A stretch of 64,000 nt of DNA from positions 518,979-582,978 of the forward strand of contig NZ_KE386810.1 of the NCBI RefSeq assembly GCF_000428885.1, read 5' to 3'. This stretch comes from Geothrix fermentans DSM 14018 (GTDB taxonomy: Bacteria > Acidobacteriota > Holophagae > Holophagales > Holophagaceae). Positions 42,894 to 50,750 of the stretch are shown piece by piece; positions within the stretch are counted from its first letter, which is position 1; the number at the start of each line of letters is the position of its first letter. The notes beneath the pieces were generated by a model. It saw only the letters and a program-made list of their open reading frames with translations, was not told where the DNA came from and made no database searches. Position numbers and translations under genes: made by a program.

Positions 42894-44468
42894 TCAGGGC
42901 TGGGGATTCTCCAGCTTCCAGCCCCGCTTGCCAGGCCAGAAGCCGTAGGCCTGCCCGAGCACGTTGAAGGACACGCCCCGCAGGCGGCTGTCCGCGAGCA
43001 CCCGCACCAGGATGTAGTTGAGGGGGATCACGGGCTTGTCCCGCCAGATGATCTCGGAGAGCTTCAGGTAGATCTTGCGGCGCGAGACCCGGTCCAGCGT
43101 GTAGCGGCCCTCCTCGAAGAGCCGATCCACCTCCGGGTTCAGGTAGCTGCTCACGTTCGCCTTGGTGCGGTAGCCCTCGCTCGTGAAGAGCGGAGCATCC
43201 ACGTCGGGATCAAGGGAGGTGGTCCATCCGTAGGACCAGATGTCCCCGTCGTGCTGCATGGACTTCTCCGTGAGGGCCTCGAAGGGGAGCCGCCGGACTT
43301 CGATGCGGATCCCCACCTTGGCCGCCTCCTCCGACAGCAGCTGGGCCGTGCTGCGGCGGATGGAGGTGGCCTGCTCGTAGGCCACCAGGGAGAGCGGGCG
43401 GCCGCTGCCGTCATGCCGGATTCCATCGGGGCCCAGGTGCCATCCGGCGGCCTCCAGGATCGCCACGGCCCGCCCGGGCTGAGGCAGGGGCCTGGGGGTG
43501 CCATCGTGGGCCCAGTTCTCCGGAGGCCAGAAGGCCGAAGCCAACCGGGCCGGGAAGAACCGCCGCGCCCGGGCCAGCTCCTGCCAGGGCACCAGCTCCG
43601 CCAGGGCCTGGCGCAGGGCCACGTCGCCCAGAAGGCTCAGCTTGGGATCGCAGTTGAGGAAGAAGGCTCCGAAGGCCGCCTGGGGCACGGAGTAGGCCTG
43701 GAGGCGCCCGGCGCCCTGGGCCCCCTTCCTGACCAGGTAGTGCGGCAGGGCCCGGACCAGGGCGTAGTGGTACTGGCGGTCCAGCAGGGCCTGGACCAGG
43801 TTCTTCTCGTCGGTGGAATCCTTGAACTCGAAGGCCGGCCAGGTGCCGGGGTGCGCGCCCCGATAGCCGGGCCAGAGCTCCAGCTTCAGATGGGTGGTGG
43901 TGGCCTTGCCGACCACCCGGTAGGGTCCCGAGCCCACAGGCTGGAAGTTCACGGCCGCCGCCTGGGGCTTGGCCCCCGGCTGGTAGTGGCGCCGGGGCAC
44001 GGGGATGAAGTTGTAGAGGTCCGAGAGCAGCGTCCCCCGGGGCCGCGAAAGGCGGATCCGCACCCGGAGGGGCCCCTCGGCCACCAGGCTGTCCAGGGAG
44101 GCCACCCCCCCGGCCGTGTCCGCGATGGCCCTGACCTGGGGCAGGCGGAGGGCCTTCCAGGTGAAGACGAGATCCTCCGCCTCGATGGGGGTCCCGTCCT
44201 GCCAGGTCATGCCCGGCCGAAGTTCCAGGAGGACCTCGCGCCCCCCCTTGAGGACCGTCCAGCTCTGGAGGAGCCCCGGGATGAAGGTGCCTTCGGCGTC
44301 CAGGGTCACCAGGCGGTCGAAGACCAGGTCCACGGCCTCCCCGTCCGTATCCCGGCTCATGAGGAGCGGGTTCAGCGTGGTCCACCCGTCCACGGCCACA
44401 CGAATGGGCTCGACGGCGCCCAAGCCCCCGAGGAGGCAGACCGAAAGGAGGAGGGATCGCCAAGGCAT
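42894..44468 (-). CDS. ABC transporter substrate-binding protein, family 5 (peptide/oligosaccharide)
   Basis: A 524-residue periplasmic solute-binding protein of the SBP_bac_5 (DppA/OppA-type) family. A signal peptide (MPWRSLLLSVCLLGGLGAV) precedes the family start WTTLNPLLMSRDTDGEAVDLVFDRLV. The hinge and ligand regions include LLELRPGMTWQDGTPIEAEDLVFTWKAL and LLERQYHYALVRALPHY-like stretches. No permease or ATPase genes adjoin, so the transporter partners lie elsewhere. The ATG at 44468 has GGAGGGGG upstream; an in-frame extension is rejected. Ends opposite the WYL gene. Confidence 0.9.
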   Translation of the reverse strand: MPWRSLLLSVCLLGGLGAVEPIRVAVDGWTTLNPLLMSRDTDGEAVDLVFDRLVTLDAEGTFIPGLLQSWTVLKGGREVLLELRPGMTWQDGTPIEAEDLVFTWKALRLPQVRAIADTAGGVASLDSLVAEGPLRVRIRLSRPRGTLLSDLYNFIPVPRRHYQPGAKPQAAAVNFQPVGSGPYRVVGKATTTHLKLELWPGYRGAHPGTWPAFEFKDSTDEKNLVQALLDRQYHYALVRALPHYLVRKGAQGAGRLQAYSVPQAAFGAFFLNCDPKLSLLGDVALRQALAELVPWQELARARRFFPARLASAFWPPENWAHDGTPRPLPQPGRAVAILEAAGWHLGPDGIRHDGSGRPLSLVAYEQATSIRRSTAQLLSEEAAKVGIRIEVRRLPFEALTEKSMQHDGDIWSYGWTTSLDPDVDAPLFTSEGYRTKANVSSYLNPEVDRLFEEGRYTLDRVSRRKIYLKLSEIIWRDKPVIPLNYILVRVLADSRLRGVSFNVLGQAYGFWPGKRGWKLENPQP

Positions 44469-44508
44469 CGTGCCCCCTCCATCGGCCGGATCGGGGAGGG
44501 ACTGAAAT

Positions 44509-45078
44509 CTATCCCTTCGAGGCGGTTTCCACCAACTCCACCAGCGCCTCGGCCATGCGCTGGCCGGCCCGGGGCGGGTTCTCCACCACGGTCCCCACCA
44601 GCTTCTGCGTGCCTCCGGGCTGGGTGGCGAACAGGTAGAAGGTCGGAACGCGCACCACGGGCTGGGGGGCACAGCCCTTGGGCCACTGGGCCTCCGCCAG
44701 GGCCTTGTCCCGGTAGACGCCCAGGTAGTGGACCTCGATGAAGGGGTTGGGGTCCGCCTCCAGGCCCAGCAGGTCCGGCAGCTGGTACTGGCTGTCACCG
44801 CACCAGGAGCCGAAGACCGCCACCAGCGTGAAGGGCTGCCGCACGGCCTTCCACCGGGCCTTCAGATCCGCCGGCAGTGGCGCATTGGCCAGGGTGTCCC
44901 TGAAGACGGCCCGATGGGCCAGGATCTCCGCGGCCGTCGCCGGCCCCAGCAGCAGGGGCTGGTGATCCCGGGCGTCGCAGGGCAGCCCTCCGGGCGTGCT
45001 GGCCGGGATGGGCGGCGGCACGGCGGGCGGCTCTGCCTGCAATCCGAGGGTTCCAAGGGCCAGGAGGACAGCTTTCAT
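44509..45078 (-). CDS. Secreted thioredoxin-like protein with CGDS motif
   Basis: A 189-residue protein with a signal peptide (MKAVLLALGTLGLQAE) and a thioredoxin fold. The active-site-like segment is WCGDS (Cys93, Ser96): one Cys and a Ser in place of the second Cys. Such CxxS forms act as monothiol or chaperone-like thioredoxins rather than disulfide reductases. FTLVAVFGSWCGDSQYQLPDLLG is followed by VVRVPTFYLFATQPGG, with the cis-Pro of the fold. It is 40 bases upstream of the SBP gene on the same strand and divergent from the Rrf2 regulator. Confidence 0.8.
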   Translation of the reverse strand: MKAVLLALGTLGLQAEPPAVPPPIPASTPGGLPCDARDHQPLLLGPATAAEILAHRAVFRDTLANAPLPADLKARWKAVRQPFTLVAVFGSWCGDSQYQLPDLLGLEADPNPFIEVHYLGVYRDKALAEAQWPKGCAPQPVVRVPTFYLFATQPGGTQKLVGTVVENPPRAGQRMAEALVELVETASKG

Positions 45079-45115
45079 GGGGATCTCCGGGCTCCAGTCT
45101 AGCCCTGCGATAAAC

Positions 45116-45140
45116 TTGACTCAATCACTCAGGAATACTA
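45116..45140 (+). promoter_or_regulatory. Candidate Rrf2 promoter/operator
   Basis: TTGACT at 45116-45121 looks like a -35 element and is followed by CAATCACTCAGGAATACT. The TTGACT-N6-ACTCAGGAAT arrangement resembles IscR/Rrf2 operator sites that overlap the core promoter. It lies 24-48 bases upstream of the GTG of the Rrf2 gene, so autoregulation is plausible. No comparable second copy was found in the window, so this is a weak prediction. Confidence 0.4.
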
Positions 45141-45163
45141 GCCTGGAAGCTGGAGAAGGTTTC

Positions 45164-45670
45164 GTGAAGATCTCGGCCCGAGGCAGGTACAGCATGCAGG
45201 CCCTGTTCGACCTGGCCCACCACAGCCATGGCCAGCCGGTGCCCCTGCATGTCATCGCCGAGCGCCAGAAGCTCTCCCTGCCCTTCCTGGAGCAGATCTT
45301 CAACAAGCTCAAGAAGGCCGGTGTCGTCGCCAGCGTGCGCGGCCCCAAGGGCGGCTACATCCTCACCCGGCCCTGCAACCAGGTGAGCGTGGGCGAGATC
45401 CTGCGTCTCACGGACAGCAGCTTCTACGCCGTGGCCAAGGAGGATCCCCGCTCCGCCAACCAGGCGCTCATGGCCGACGAGCGCATGAGCCTCATGCTCT
45501 GGAACCGGCTCTCCGACCACATTTCCGCCTTCATGGAGAAGGTGACCTTCGCGGACCTCTGCTCCGAGACCTCCAGCAACACCTGTCCCGACTGCACCTG
45601 CCCCGAGTATGTGAAGGATGTGCAGGGCCAGATGACCCGCGGCGAGCGCAAAGCCTGCGGAGTGATGTAG
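45164..45670 (+). CDS. Rrf2 family transcriptional regulator (IscR-like)
   Basis: A 168-residue Rrf2 protein. The N-terminal winged helix reads ARGRYSMQALFDLAHH and SLPFLEQIFNKLKKAGVVASVRGPKGGY. The C-terminal half carries a Cys cluster, C133, C141, C144 and C146 (SSNTCPDCTCPEY), that could bind an iron-sulfur cluster in an IscR/NsrR-like way. Spacing differs from the C-x5-C-x5-C of E. coli IscR. Start GTG 45164 has GGAGAAGG upstream. It is followed by ttcA after 4 bases; TtcA needs a [4Fe-4S] cluster, so the pair suggests iron-sulfur status control of tRNA thiolation. Confidence 0.88.
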   Translation: MKISARGRYSMQALFDLAHHSHGQPVPLHVIAERQKLSLPFLEQIFNKLKKAGVVASVRGPKGGYILTRPCNQVSVGEILRLTDSSFYAVAKEDPRSANQALMADERMSLMLWNRLSDHISAFMEKVTFADLCSETSSNTCPDCTCPEYVKDVQGQMTRGERKACGVM

Positions 45671-45674
45671 GACC

Positions 45675-46526
45675 GTGAGCAATCCCTGCGCCCTTCCCAG
45701 CCTGGCCCTGCCGCCCACCGAGGCCGAGCTCAAGACCCTGCCCCGCCTGGAGCGGAAGCTCGCCCGGCGCGTGGGCGAGACGAACGCCGCCTACAAGCTC
45801 ATCGAGGATGGCGACCGCATCCTGGTGGCCGTGAGCGGCGGCAAGGACTCCTGGGCCCTGCTGGACATCCTTGAGCGGCTGCGGAAGCGCGCCCCCGTGA
45901 CCTTCCAGGTGGAGGCCGTCACCGTGGATCCGGGCTTCCCCCAGTTCAACCCCGATCCCATCGCCGAGACCTGCGAACGCCTGGGCGTGCCACACCACAT
46001 CATCCCGGCCCCCATCGACAAGATGGTGCGCAGCAAGCCCGAGGAGCTGCCCTGCATCATCTGCTCCCGGCTGCGGCGTGGCGTGCTCTACTCCTTCGCC
46101 AAGCAGCGCGGCTTCTCCAAGATCGCCCTGGGCCACCACCTGGACGACCTGCTGGAGACCCTGCTCATCAACCTGTTCTTCGAAGGCCGTCTCAGCACCA
46201 TGCCCCTCCGCTTGGTGAGCGACGACGGCGCCAACACGGTGATCCGCCCCCTGGGCACCTGCGAGGAGAAGGACCTGCAACGCTACGCCTGGCTGCGGGG
46301 CTTCCCCATCGTGCCCTGCGGCTGCCCCCTCTGCGGCTGCTCCAGCCTGGAGAGCCGCCGCAAGCAGGCGAAGGAGCTTATCGCCTCCATGGAAACGAGC
46401 ATCCCCCGTCTCAAGGCCTCCATGCTCGGCGCCATGGGCAACGTGAAGCTCAGTCACCTGCTGGACCTGAAGCTCGGGGCCTTGGAGGCCAAGGGCGTGG
46501 ACGAGGCTGTGGAGCGGCTGGGGTAG
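45675..46526 (+). CDS. ttcA: tRNA 2-thiocytidine biosynthesis protein TtcA
   Basis: A 283-residue PP-loop enzyme that thiolates cytidine 32 in tRNA. The ATP-pyrophosphatase loop is SGGKDS (residues 54-59). A first CXXC is CIIC (Cys127, Cys130) and a second Cys group is CGCPLCGC (215-222), providing [4Fe-4S] ligands. LGHHLDDLLETLLINLFFEGRL is the family helix. Translation starts at GTG 45675 in the 4-base gap after the Rrf2 stop. The C-terminal tail (LKASMLGAMGNVKLSHLL) is usual. Operon with the Rrf2 gene is clear by spacing. Confidence 0.93.
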   Translation: MSNPCALPSLALPPTEAELKTLPRLERKLARRVGETNAAYKLIEDGDRILVAVSGGKDSWALLDILERLRKRAPVTFQVEAVTVDPGFPQFNPDPIAETCERLGVPHHIIPAPIDKMVRSKPEELPCIICSRLRRGVLYSFAKQRGFSKIALGHHLDDLLETLLINLFFEGRLSTMPLRLVSDDGANTVIRPLGTCEEKDLQRYAWLRGFPIVPCGCPLCGCSSLESRRKQAKELIASMETSIPRLKASMLGAMGNVKLSHLLDLKLGALEAKGVDEAVERLG

Positions 46527-46547
46527 CGATCCCAGGTTCCATGGACT

Positions 46548-46641
46548 AAGGACTCCACGAAGGACACGAAGAAAGGCACCAAGGACACGAATGGAACCCT
46601 TCGTGCTCTTGATTTGCCTTCGTGTCCTTCGTGGAGTCCTT
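46548..46641. repeat. Octamer-repeat hairpin, ACACGAAG class (ttcA-RlmI gap)
   Basis: A perfect 24-base inverted repeat: the left arm (46548-46571) starts AAGGACTCCACGAAGG and the right arm (46618-46641) is its exact complement, with a 46-base loop. Within, ACACGAAG/CCACGAAG units repeat every 8 bases, with diverged copies in the loop. It occupies nearly the whole gap between two convergent genes and could terminate either transcript. Same family as at 9986-10061. Confidence 0.9.
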
Positions 46642-46648
46642 TTGCCCT

Positions 46649-47839
46649 TCAGTCCAGGCTCAGCCACAGCCCCTTGAGGTAGAACCCCTCGGGATGGTTC
46701 AGGGCGTAGGGATGATCGCTGGGCTGACCGAGGTGGGCCAGCACCCTCGCTTCGCGGCCGGCTTCGAGCAGGGCCGTCCACACGGCCTCCTGGAACCGCG
46801 TACGGTCCAGGTGCTGGCTGCAGGAGAAGACCCAGAGCAGGCCGCCGGGCGCCGTGGCGCGGGCCCCGAGGCGGAAGACGTCCTTGTAGGCCTTGAAGGC
46901 CTTGTCCACGTCCTTGCGCTGCTTGGCGAAGGCCGGGGGATCCACGATGACGCGGTCCCAACCCATGGGTTCCAGCTGGCGCATGAGCTCAAAGGCGTCG
47001 CCCTCCATGCGGAGGTGGGCCTCAGGGTCCAGGCCGTTGGCGGCCCAGTCGCGCTCCGCCTGGTCCAGCGCCGGGGCACTGATGTCCAGCGTGGCCACCT
47101 GGGAGGCGCCGCCCAGGCCCGCATGGATGCTGAAGCCGCCGGTGTAGCCGAAGGCATTGAGCACGCGGCAACCTTCGGCGTGGGCGCCGACCTGCAGCCG
47201 GTGCACCCGCTGGTCCAGGAAGAAGCCTGTCTTCTGGCCGCGAAGCAGATCCACGCTCAGCTTCGCGGCACCTTCATGCACCGTCACAGACCCACCGAGG
47301 CTGCCCTTGAGCAGCCGGTTCACGGGATCAAGCCCCTCCTCCTTCCTGCCGGACTGGCTGCGCTCCACGAAGGCGGTGAGGCCCTCGCGCTTGCCGATCT
47401 CGAAGAGGATGGGCCACCAGAGATCGCGCAGGGCCTCCAGGCCCGCGGTCCCCACCTGCAGCACGAGGGCCTGGGCGTAGCGGTCCACCACCAGGCCCGG
47501 CAGGCCGTCGCCCTCGCCGAAGATCCAGCGGCAGCCGCCCTGGGGGTCCCAGAGCCCCAGGGTCTTCCGCAGGGCCAGGGCCGATTCGAAGCGCGAGCGG
47601 AAGAAGGCCTCGTCCAGGGGCGCGTCCTCGAAGCGGAAGATCCGCGCCGCCAGGGGGTTCGCGGTGCTGGCCGTACCCACGCCCAGCACCTGGCCGGAAT
47701 CATCCGCGAGGCGCACCAGGGTGGCTTCCGAGGGCCTCGCCAGCGCCCCGGAGAACACCCACGGGTGGCGCTTGGAAATCAATCCCTCCTTGCCGGGCTT
47801 GAGGCGGAGCAGCGGATAAGGCCAGCGGGACGTATTCAT
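46649..47839 (-). CDS. Class I SAM-dependent rRNA methyltransferase (RlmI-like)
   Basis: A 396-residue enzyme of the PUA-methyltransferase family to which RlmI (23S m5C1962) belongs. The N-terminal PUA domain opens LRLKPGKEGLISKRHPWVFSGAL. The linker EGDGLPGLVVDRY precedes GFFLDQRVHR and the SAM-binding VLNAFGYTGGFSIHAG. The catalytic DPPAFAKQRKDV and SCSQHLDRTRFQ are in the C-half. The fold call is firm; the exact rRNA position is inferred. Convergent with ttcA across the repeat hairpin and divergent from the phosphodiesterase at 47870. Confidence 0.9.
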   Translation of the reverse strand: MNTSRWPYPLLRLKPGKEGLISKRHPWVFSGALARPSEATLVRLADDSGQVLGVGTASTANPLAARIFRFEDAPLDEAFFRSRFESALALRKTLGLWDPQGGCRWIFGEGDGLPGLVVDRYAQALVLQVGTAGLEALRDLWWPILFEIGKREGLTAFVERSQSGRKEEGLDPVNRLLKGSLGGSVTVHEGAAKLSVDLLRGQKTGFFLDQRVHRLQVGAHAEGCRVLNAFGYTGGFSIHAGLGGASQVATLDISAPALDQAERDWAANGLDPEAHLRMEGDAFELMRQLEPMGWDRVIVDPPAFAKQRKDVDKAFKAYKDVFRLGARATAPGGLLWVFSCSQHLDRTRFQEAVWTALLEAGREARVLAHLGQPSDHPYALNHPEGFYLKGLWLSLD

Positions 47840-47869
47840 GGCTTCAGATTAGCTTGATAGGCTGGAGGG

Positions 47870-49039
47870 ATGCGCCTCCACGCCCTCCTCGCCCTCGCCT
47901 TTATCCTGCTCCCCCTCAGGGCCGAAGCCCCGGGACCCGCGGCAGGCCCCGTCCTCATCATCAGCGAGGATGGACTGGGCGCCGACCAGTTCCGCCCGGA
48001 CACCATGCCGAACCTCTGGGCCATGGCCAGGCAGGGACGCCGCGCCGCGGTGCTCCCGCCCTTCCCCGCCACCACCTTCAATGGGCACGTCACCCTGGCC
48101 ACGGGCTGCTGGCCCGAGCACCACGGCGTGGTGGCCAACGGCTACCTCCGTCCCGAGGACAAGCTGCGCGTCCCCGCGGCCAACCGGGTGGAGGACATCC
48201 TCCGGGAGCCGCTGTGGGTGGCCGCCACGAGGAGCGGCGTGCGCACCGCCGTCTTCCACTGGGTGGGCGCCTCCGGCCCCTGGGAGGGTGTGGCGCCCTG
48301 GCGCATGCAGGCCTTCCGGCCGGGGATTCCCGATGCCGAGGGACTGGCTTTCAGCGAACGGGCCCTGGCCGAAGGCGCGCAGCTCGTCATGGCCTACCTC
48401 TCCGGCAGCGACGAGGAGGGCCACCTCAAGGGCCCCCGCAGCCCAGAGACCCTGGCCAAGCTGCGGACCCTCGACGCCGAGCTGGCCCCCTGGCTCACGC
48501 GCATGCAGGCCGCCCATCCGGGCCTGCGCATCATCCTCACGGCGGACCACGGCATGGTCCCCATGAAGCGGCGCGTGCACCTGCCGAGCGTCCTCGACGG
48601 CATTCCCGTGGACCTCATCACCCACGGCGGCAGCGCCTACGTCTACCTCAAGCAGCCCGGCGACCGGGCCCGCGTCCTCGCCCGCCTGCACAGGGCCGGG
48701 CTCAAGGCCTGGGCCCGGGAGCAGGTGCCCAGCCGCTACCACCTGGGCGGCAGCCCCCGGGTGGGCGATGTCGTCGTCCTGGCCCCCCTGGGCACCTGGC
48801 TCTCCCAGGCCCGCAGCAGCCGCGAGGACGAGTCCGAGCGCCACGGTCGTGCCGGCGCCCACGCATACACGCCGGAATCCGCCCCCATGAAGTCGTGGCT
48901 CGTGGTGCTCGGCGCCGGCCAGGGCCCCCTGGCGGACGTCCCCGCCTGGGACATCGCTCCCACCGCGGCCGCCTGGCTGGGCATCCGCTGGGCGCAGGCC
49001 CCGGACGGGAAGCCCGTGGCGGCGCTGCTCCCCCGCTGA
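47870..49039 (+). CDS. Secreted alkaline-phosphatase-fold phosphodiesterase/pyrophosphatase
   Basis: A 389-residue protein with a signal peptide (MRLHALLALAFILLPLRAEA) and the alkaline phosphatase superfamily core of the type I phosphodiesterase/nucleotide pyrophosphatase group. Metal-binding and nucleophile region: LIISEDGLGADQF then FPATTFNGHVTLATG, with the Thr nucleophile. PEHHGVVAN and the metal-ligand LTADHGMVPM follow. Substrate unknown; nucleotides or phosphodiesters are typical. The stop codon lies within a 14-base palindrome shared with the convergent transporter gene. Confidence 0.85.
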   Translation: MRLHALLALAFILLPLRAEAPGPAAGPVLIISEDGLGADQFRPDTMPNLWAMARQGRRAAVLPPFPATTFNGHVTLATGCWPEHHGVVANGYLRPEDKLRVPAANRVEDILREPLWVAATRSGVRTAVFHWVGASGPWEGVAPWRMQAFRPGIPDAEGLAFSERALAEGAQLVMAYLSGSDEEGHLKGPRSPETLAKLRTLDAELAPWLTRMQAAHPGLRIILTADHGMVPMKRRVHLPSVLDGIPVDLITHGGSAYVYLKQPGDRARVLARLHRAGLKAWAREQVPSRYHLGGSPRVGDVVVLAPLGTWLSQARSSREDESERHGRAGAHAYTPESAPMKSWLVVLGAGQGPLADVPAWDIAPTAAAWLGIRWAQAPDGKPVAALLPR

Positions 49040-50722
49040 TCAGCGGATGAGCGCCAGCAGCACCTGCGCCAGGACGATCTTGAGGATGGTGGCCAGGGGA
49101 TAGACCGTGGCGAACCCCACATTGGGCAGCTCGTTGCCCGTGTGGTGGTTGGCGTAGCCCAGGACCACGGGCTGGGTGTGGGTGCCGGCCACGATGCCGA
49201 ACATCACGTTGAGGGGGATGCCGAAGCCCTTGTGCCCGATGAGCATGGTCAGCGAGTCCGCCACGAGGCAGACGAGGAAGGCCGCGCCCAGGAACAGGGG
49301 CAGGACTCCCGCGTTGCCCGACACGATGGCGCGGAATCCTTCTCCGGAGATCACGCCGATGCCCGCCGCGAAGAGCACCAGCCCGAACTGGCGGATGGTG
49401 TGGTTGGCGCTGTAGGGGAAGTTCCAGACCAACGGCCCGATGCGGTGGAAGCGGCCGAGGATCAGCGCCACGGCCAGGGGACCGCCGGCGAAGCCCAGCT
49501 TGAAGACGATGCCGTGGCCGAGCGGGATGGGCAGCTGGCCCAGGGAGAGGCCCGCCGCCAGGCCCATGGCGAAGGTGAGGAAGCTCACCTCGCTGAGGGC
49601 GCGATAGCTGTCCCCGAAGAAGGCCTCGATGGCCTCGATGTTGTCCCGGCGTGTGGTGACGCGCACCCGGTCGCCCAGCTCCAGCACGGTGTCGCCGGCC
49701 GGCACGAACCAGAGATCCCCGCGCCGCACGCGGGTGATGATGGCTTGGTGCTTGTTCACCAGGTCCAGCTTGCCGAGGGGCACGCCCACCACGTCCCAGT
49801 TCGAGACGAAGACCCGCGTGGCATCCAGCGCGCTCTGGTCGCGGTCCAGCTCCACGTGGCTGCGCTCCCCGATGAGGGCCGCCACCTGGACGAGGTCGTC
49901 CGGCGATCCCACCACCGTCACCAGGTCGTCCAGCTTCAGCCTGAAGTCCGGCCCCGGCAGGAGCAGCTCGGCCTTGCGCAACACCCGCCCGAATACCACC
50001 TGGAACCGGCCGGCGGCGCGGATCTCCCGCTTTGTCAGGGATTCCGCCTCGGGTTTCGTCACCCTCAGAGTCCAGACCTCCAGCCGGTGGTGGCCCGTCT
50101 GGTAGTCCTTGAGGCCGTCCGCCTCCTCCCGCAGGTTCACGCGGAAGAGCTTCGGGCTCACGAGGATGACGAGCATGGGCACCAGCACGCCGATGGGGTA
50201 GGCGATGGCGGAGGCCACCGTGGGCTGGGCCAGCTCCAGGGGCCCGGCACCCAGGGACTTCACGCGCTCGATGACACCCGCCAGGGCCGGCATGTTGGTG
50301 AAGCTGCCCGTGAGCAGGCCCGCGGCGTAACGGGCGTTGAACCCCATCAGGTGGGCCAGGAGCACCACGAAGCCCGTGGAGGCCACCATCACCAGGACGA
50401 CCACGGCGTTCTTCTTCATGCCCTCGCGGCTGAAGGCCGCCCAGAAGCTGTGGGAGATGGAAAGCCCCATGGCGTAGACGAAGACGGCCAGGCCCAGCTC
50501 GTAGACGAGCTTCATCTCCCGGGAGATGTCCTTCTTGAGACCGGGATCCAGGCCGGGCGCCATCACCAGCGCACCCAGGGCGATGCCCGCGAAGAGGATG
50601 CTGGCGATGCCGAAGGAGGCCCCGGCGATCCGGATCTTGCTGATGGGGTAGCCCAGCGCCACCACGGCGAACAGCATCAGGAGCGGGTTGTGCGCGAAGA
50701 AGAAGAGGGTCTGCTCGATCAT
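49040..50722 (-). CDS. Aspartate:alanine antiporter-like transporter (AspT/YidE/YbjL)
   Basis: A 560-residue membrane transporter. Two groups of about five helices flank a central cytosolic part with two TrkA-C/RCK-C-like domains (about residues 195-370: DDLVTVVGSPDDLVQVAAL and VLELGDRVRVTTRRDNIEAI). Helical repeats include the duplicated family motifs AYPIGVLVPMLVILV and FVYAMGLSISHSFW. YbjL/YidE family members exchange organic anions; substrate is unknown. The start ATG 50722 lacks a strong ribosome site. Convergent with the phosphodiesterase: their stops abut at TGA|TCA. Confidence 0.83.
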   Translation of the reverse strand: MIEQTLFFFAHNPLLMLFAVVALGYPISKIRIAGASFGIASILFAGIALGALVMAPGLDPGLKKDISREMKLVYELGLAVFVYAMGLSISHSFWAAFSREGMKKNAVVVLVMVASTGFVVLLAHLMGFNARYAAGLLTGSFTNMPALAGVIERVKSLGAGPLELAQPTVASAIAYPIGVLVPMLVILVSPKLFRVNLREEADGLKDYQTGHHRLEVWTLRVTKPEAESLTKREIRAAGRFQVVFGRVLRKAELLLPGPDFRLKLDDLVTVVGSPDDLVQVAALIGERSHVELDRDQSALDATRVFVSNWDVVGVPLGKLDLVNKHQAIITRVRRGDLWFVPAGDTVLELGDRVRVTTRRDNIEAIEAFFGDSYRALSEVSFLTFAMGLAAGLSLGQLPIPLGHGIVFKLGFAGGPLAVALILGRFHRIGPLVWNFPYSANHTIRQFGLVLFAAGIGVISGEGFRAIVSGNAGVLPLFLGAAFLVCLVADSLTMLIGHKGFGIPLNVMFGIVAGTHTQPVVLGYANHHTGNELPNVGFATVYPLATILKIVLAQVLLALIR

Positions 50723-50750
50723 GCCCGCCCCGCTCAGGATCACCTGGGGA

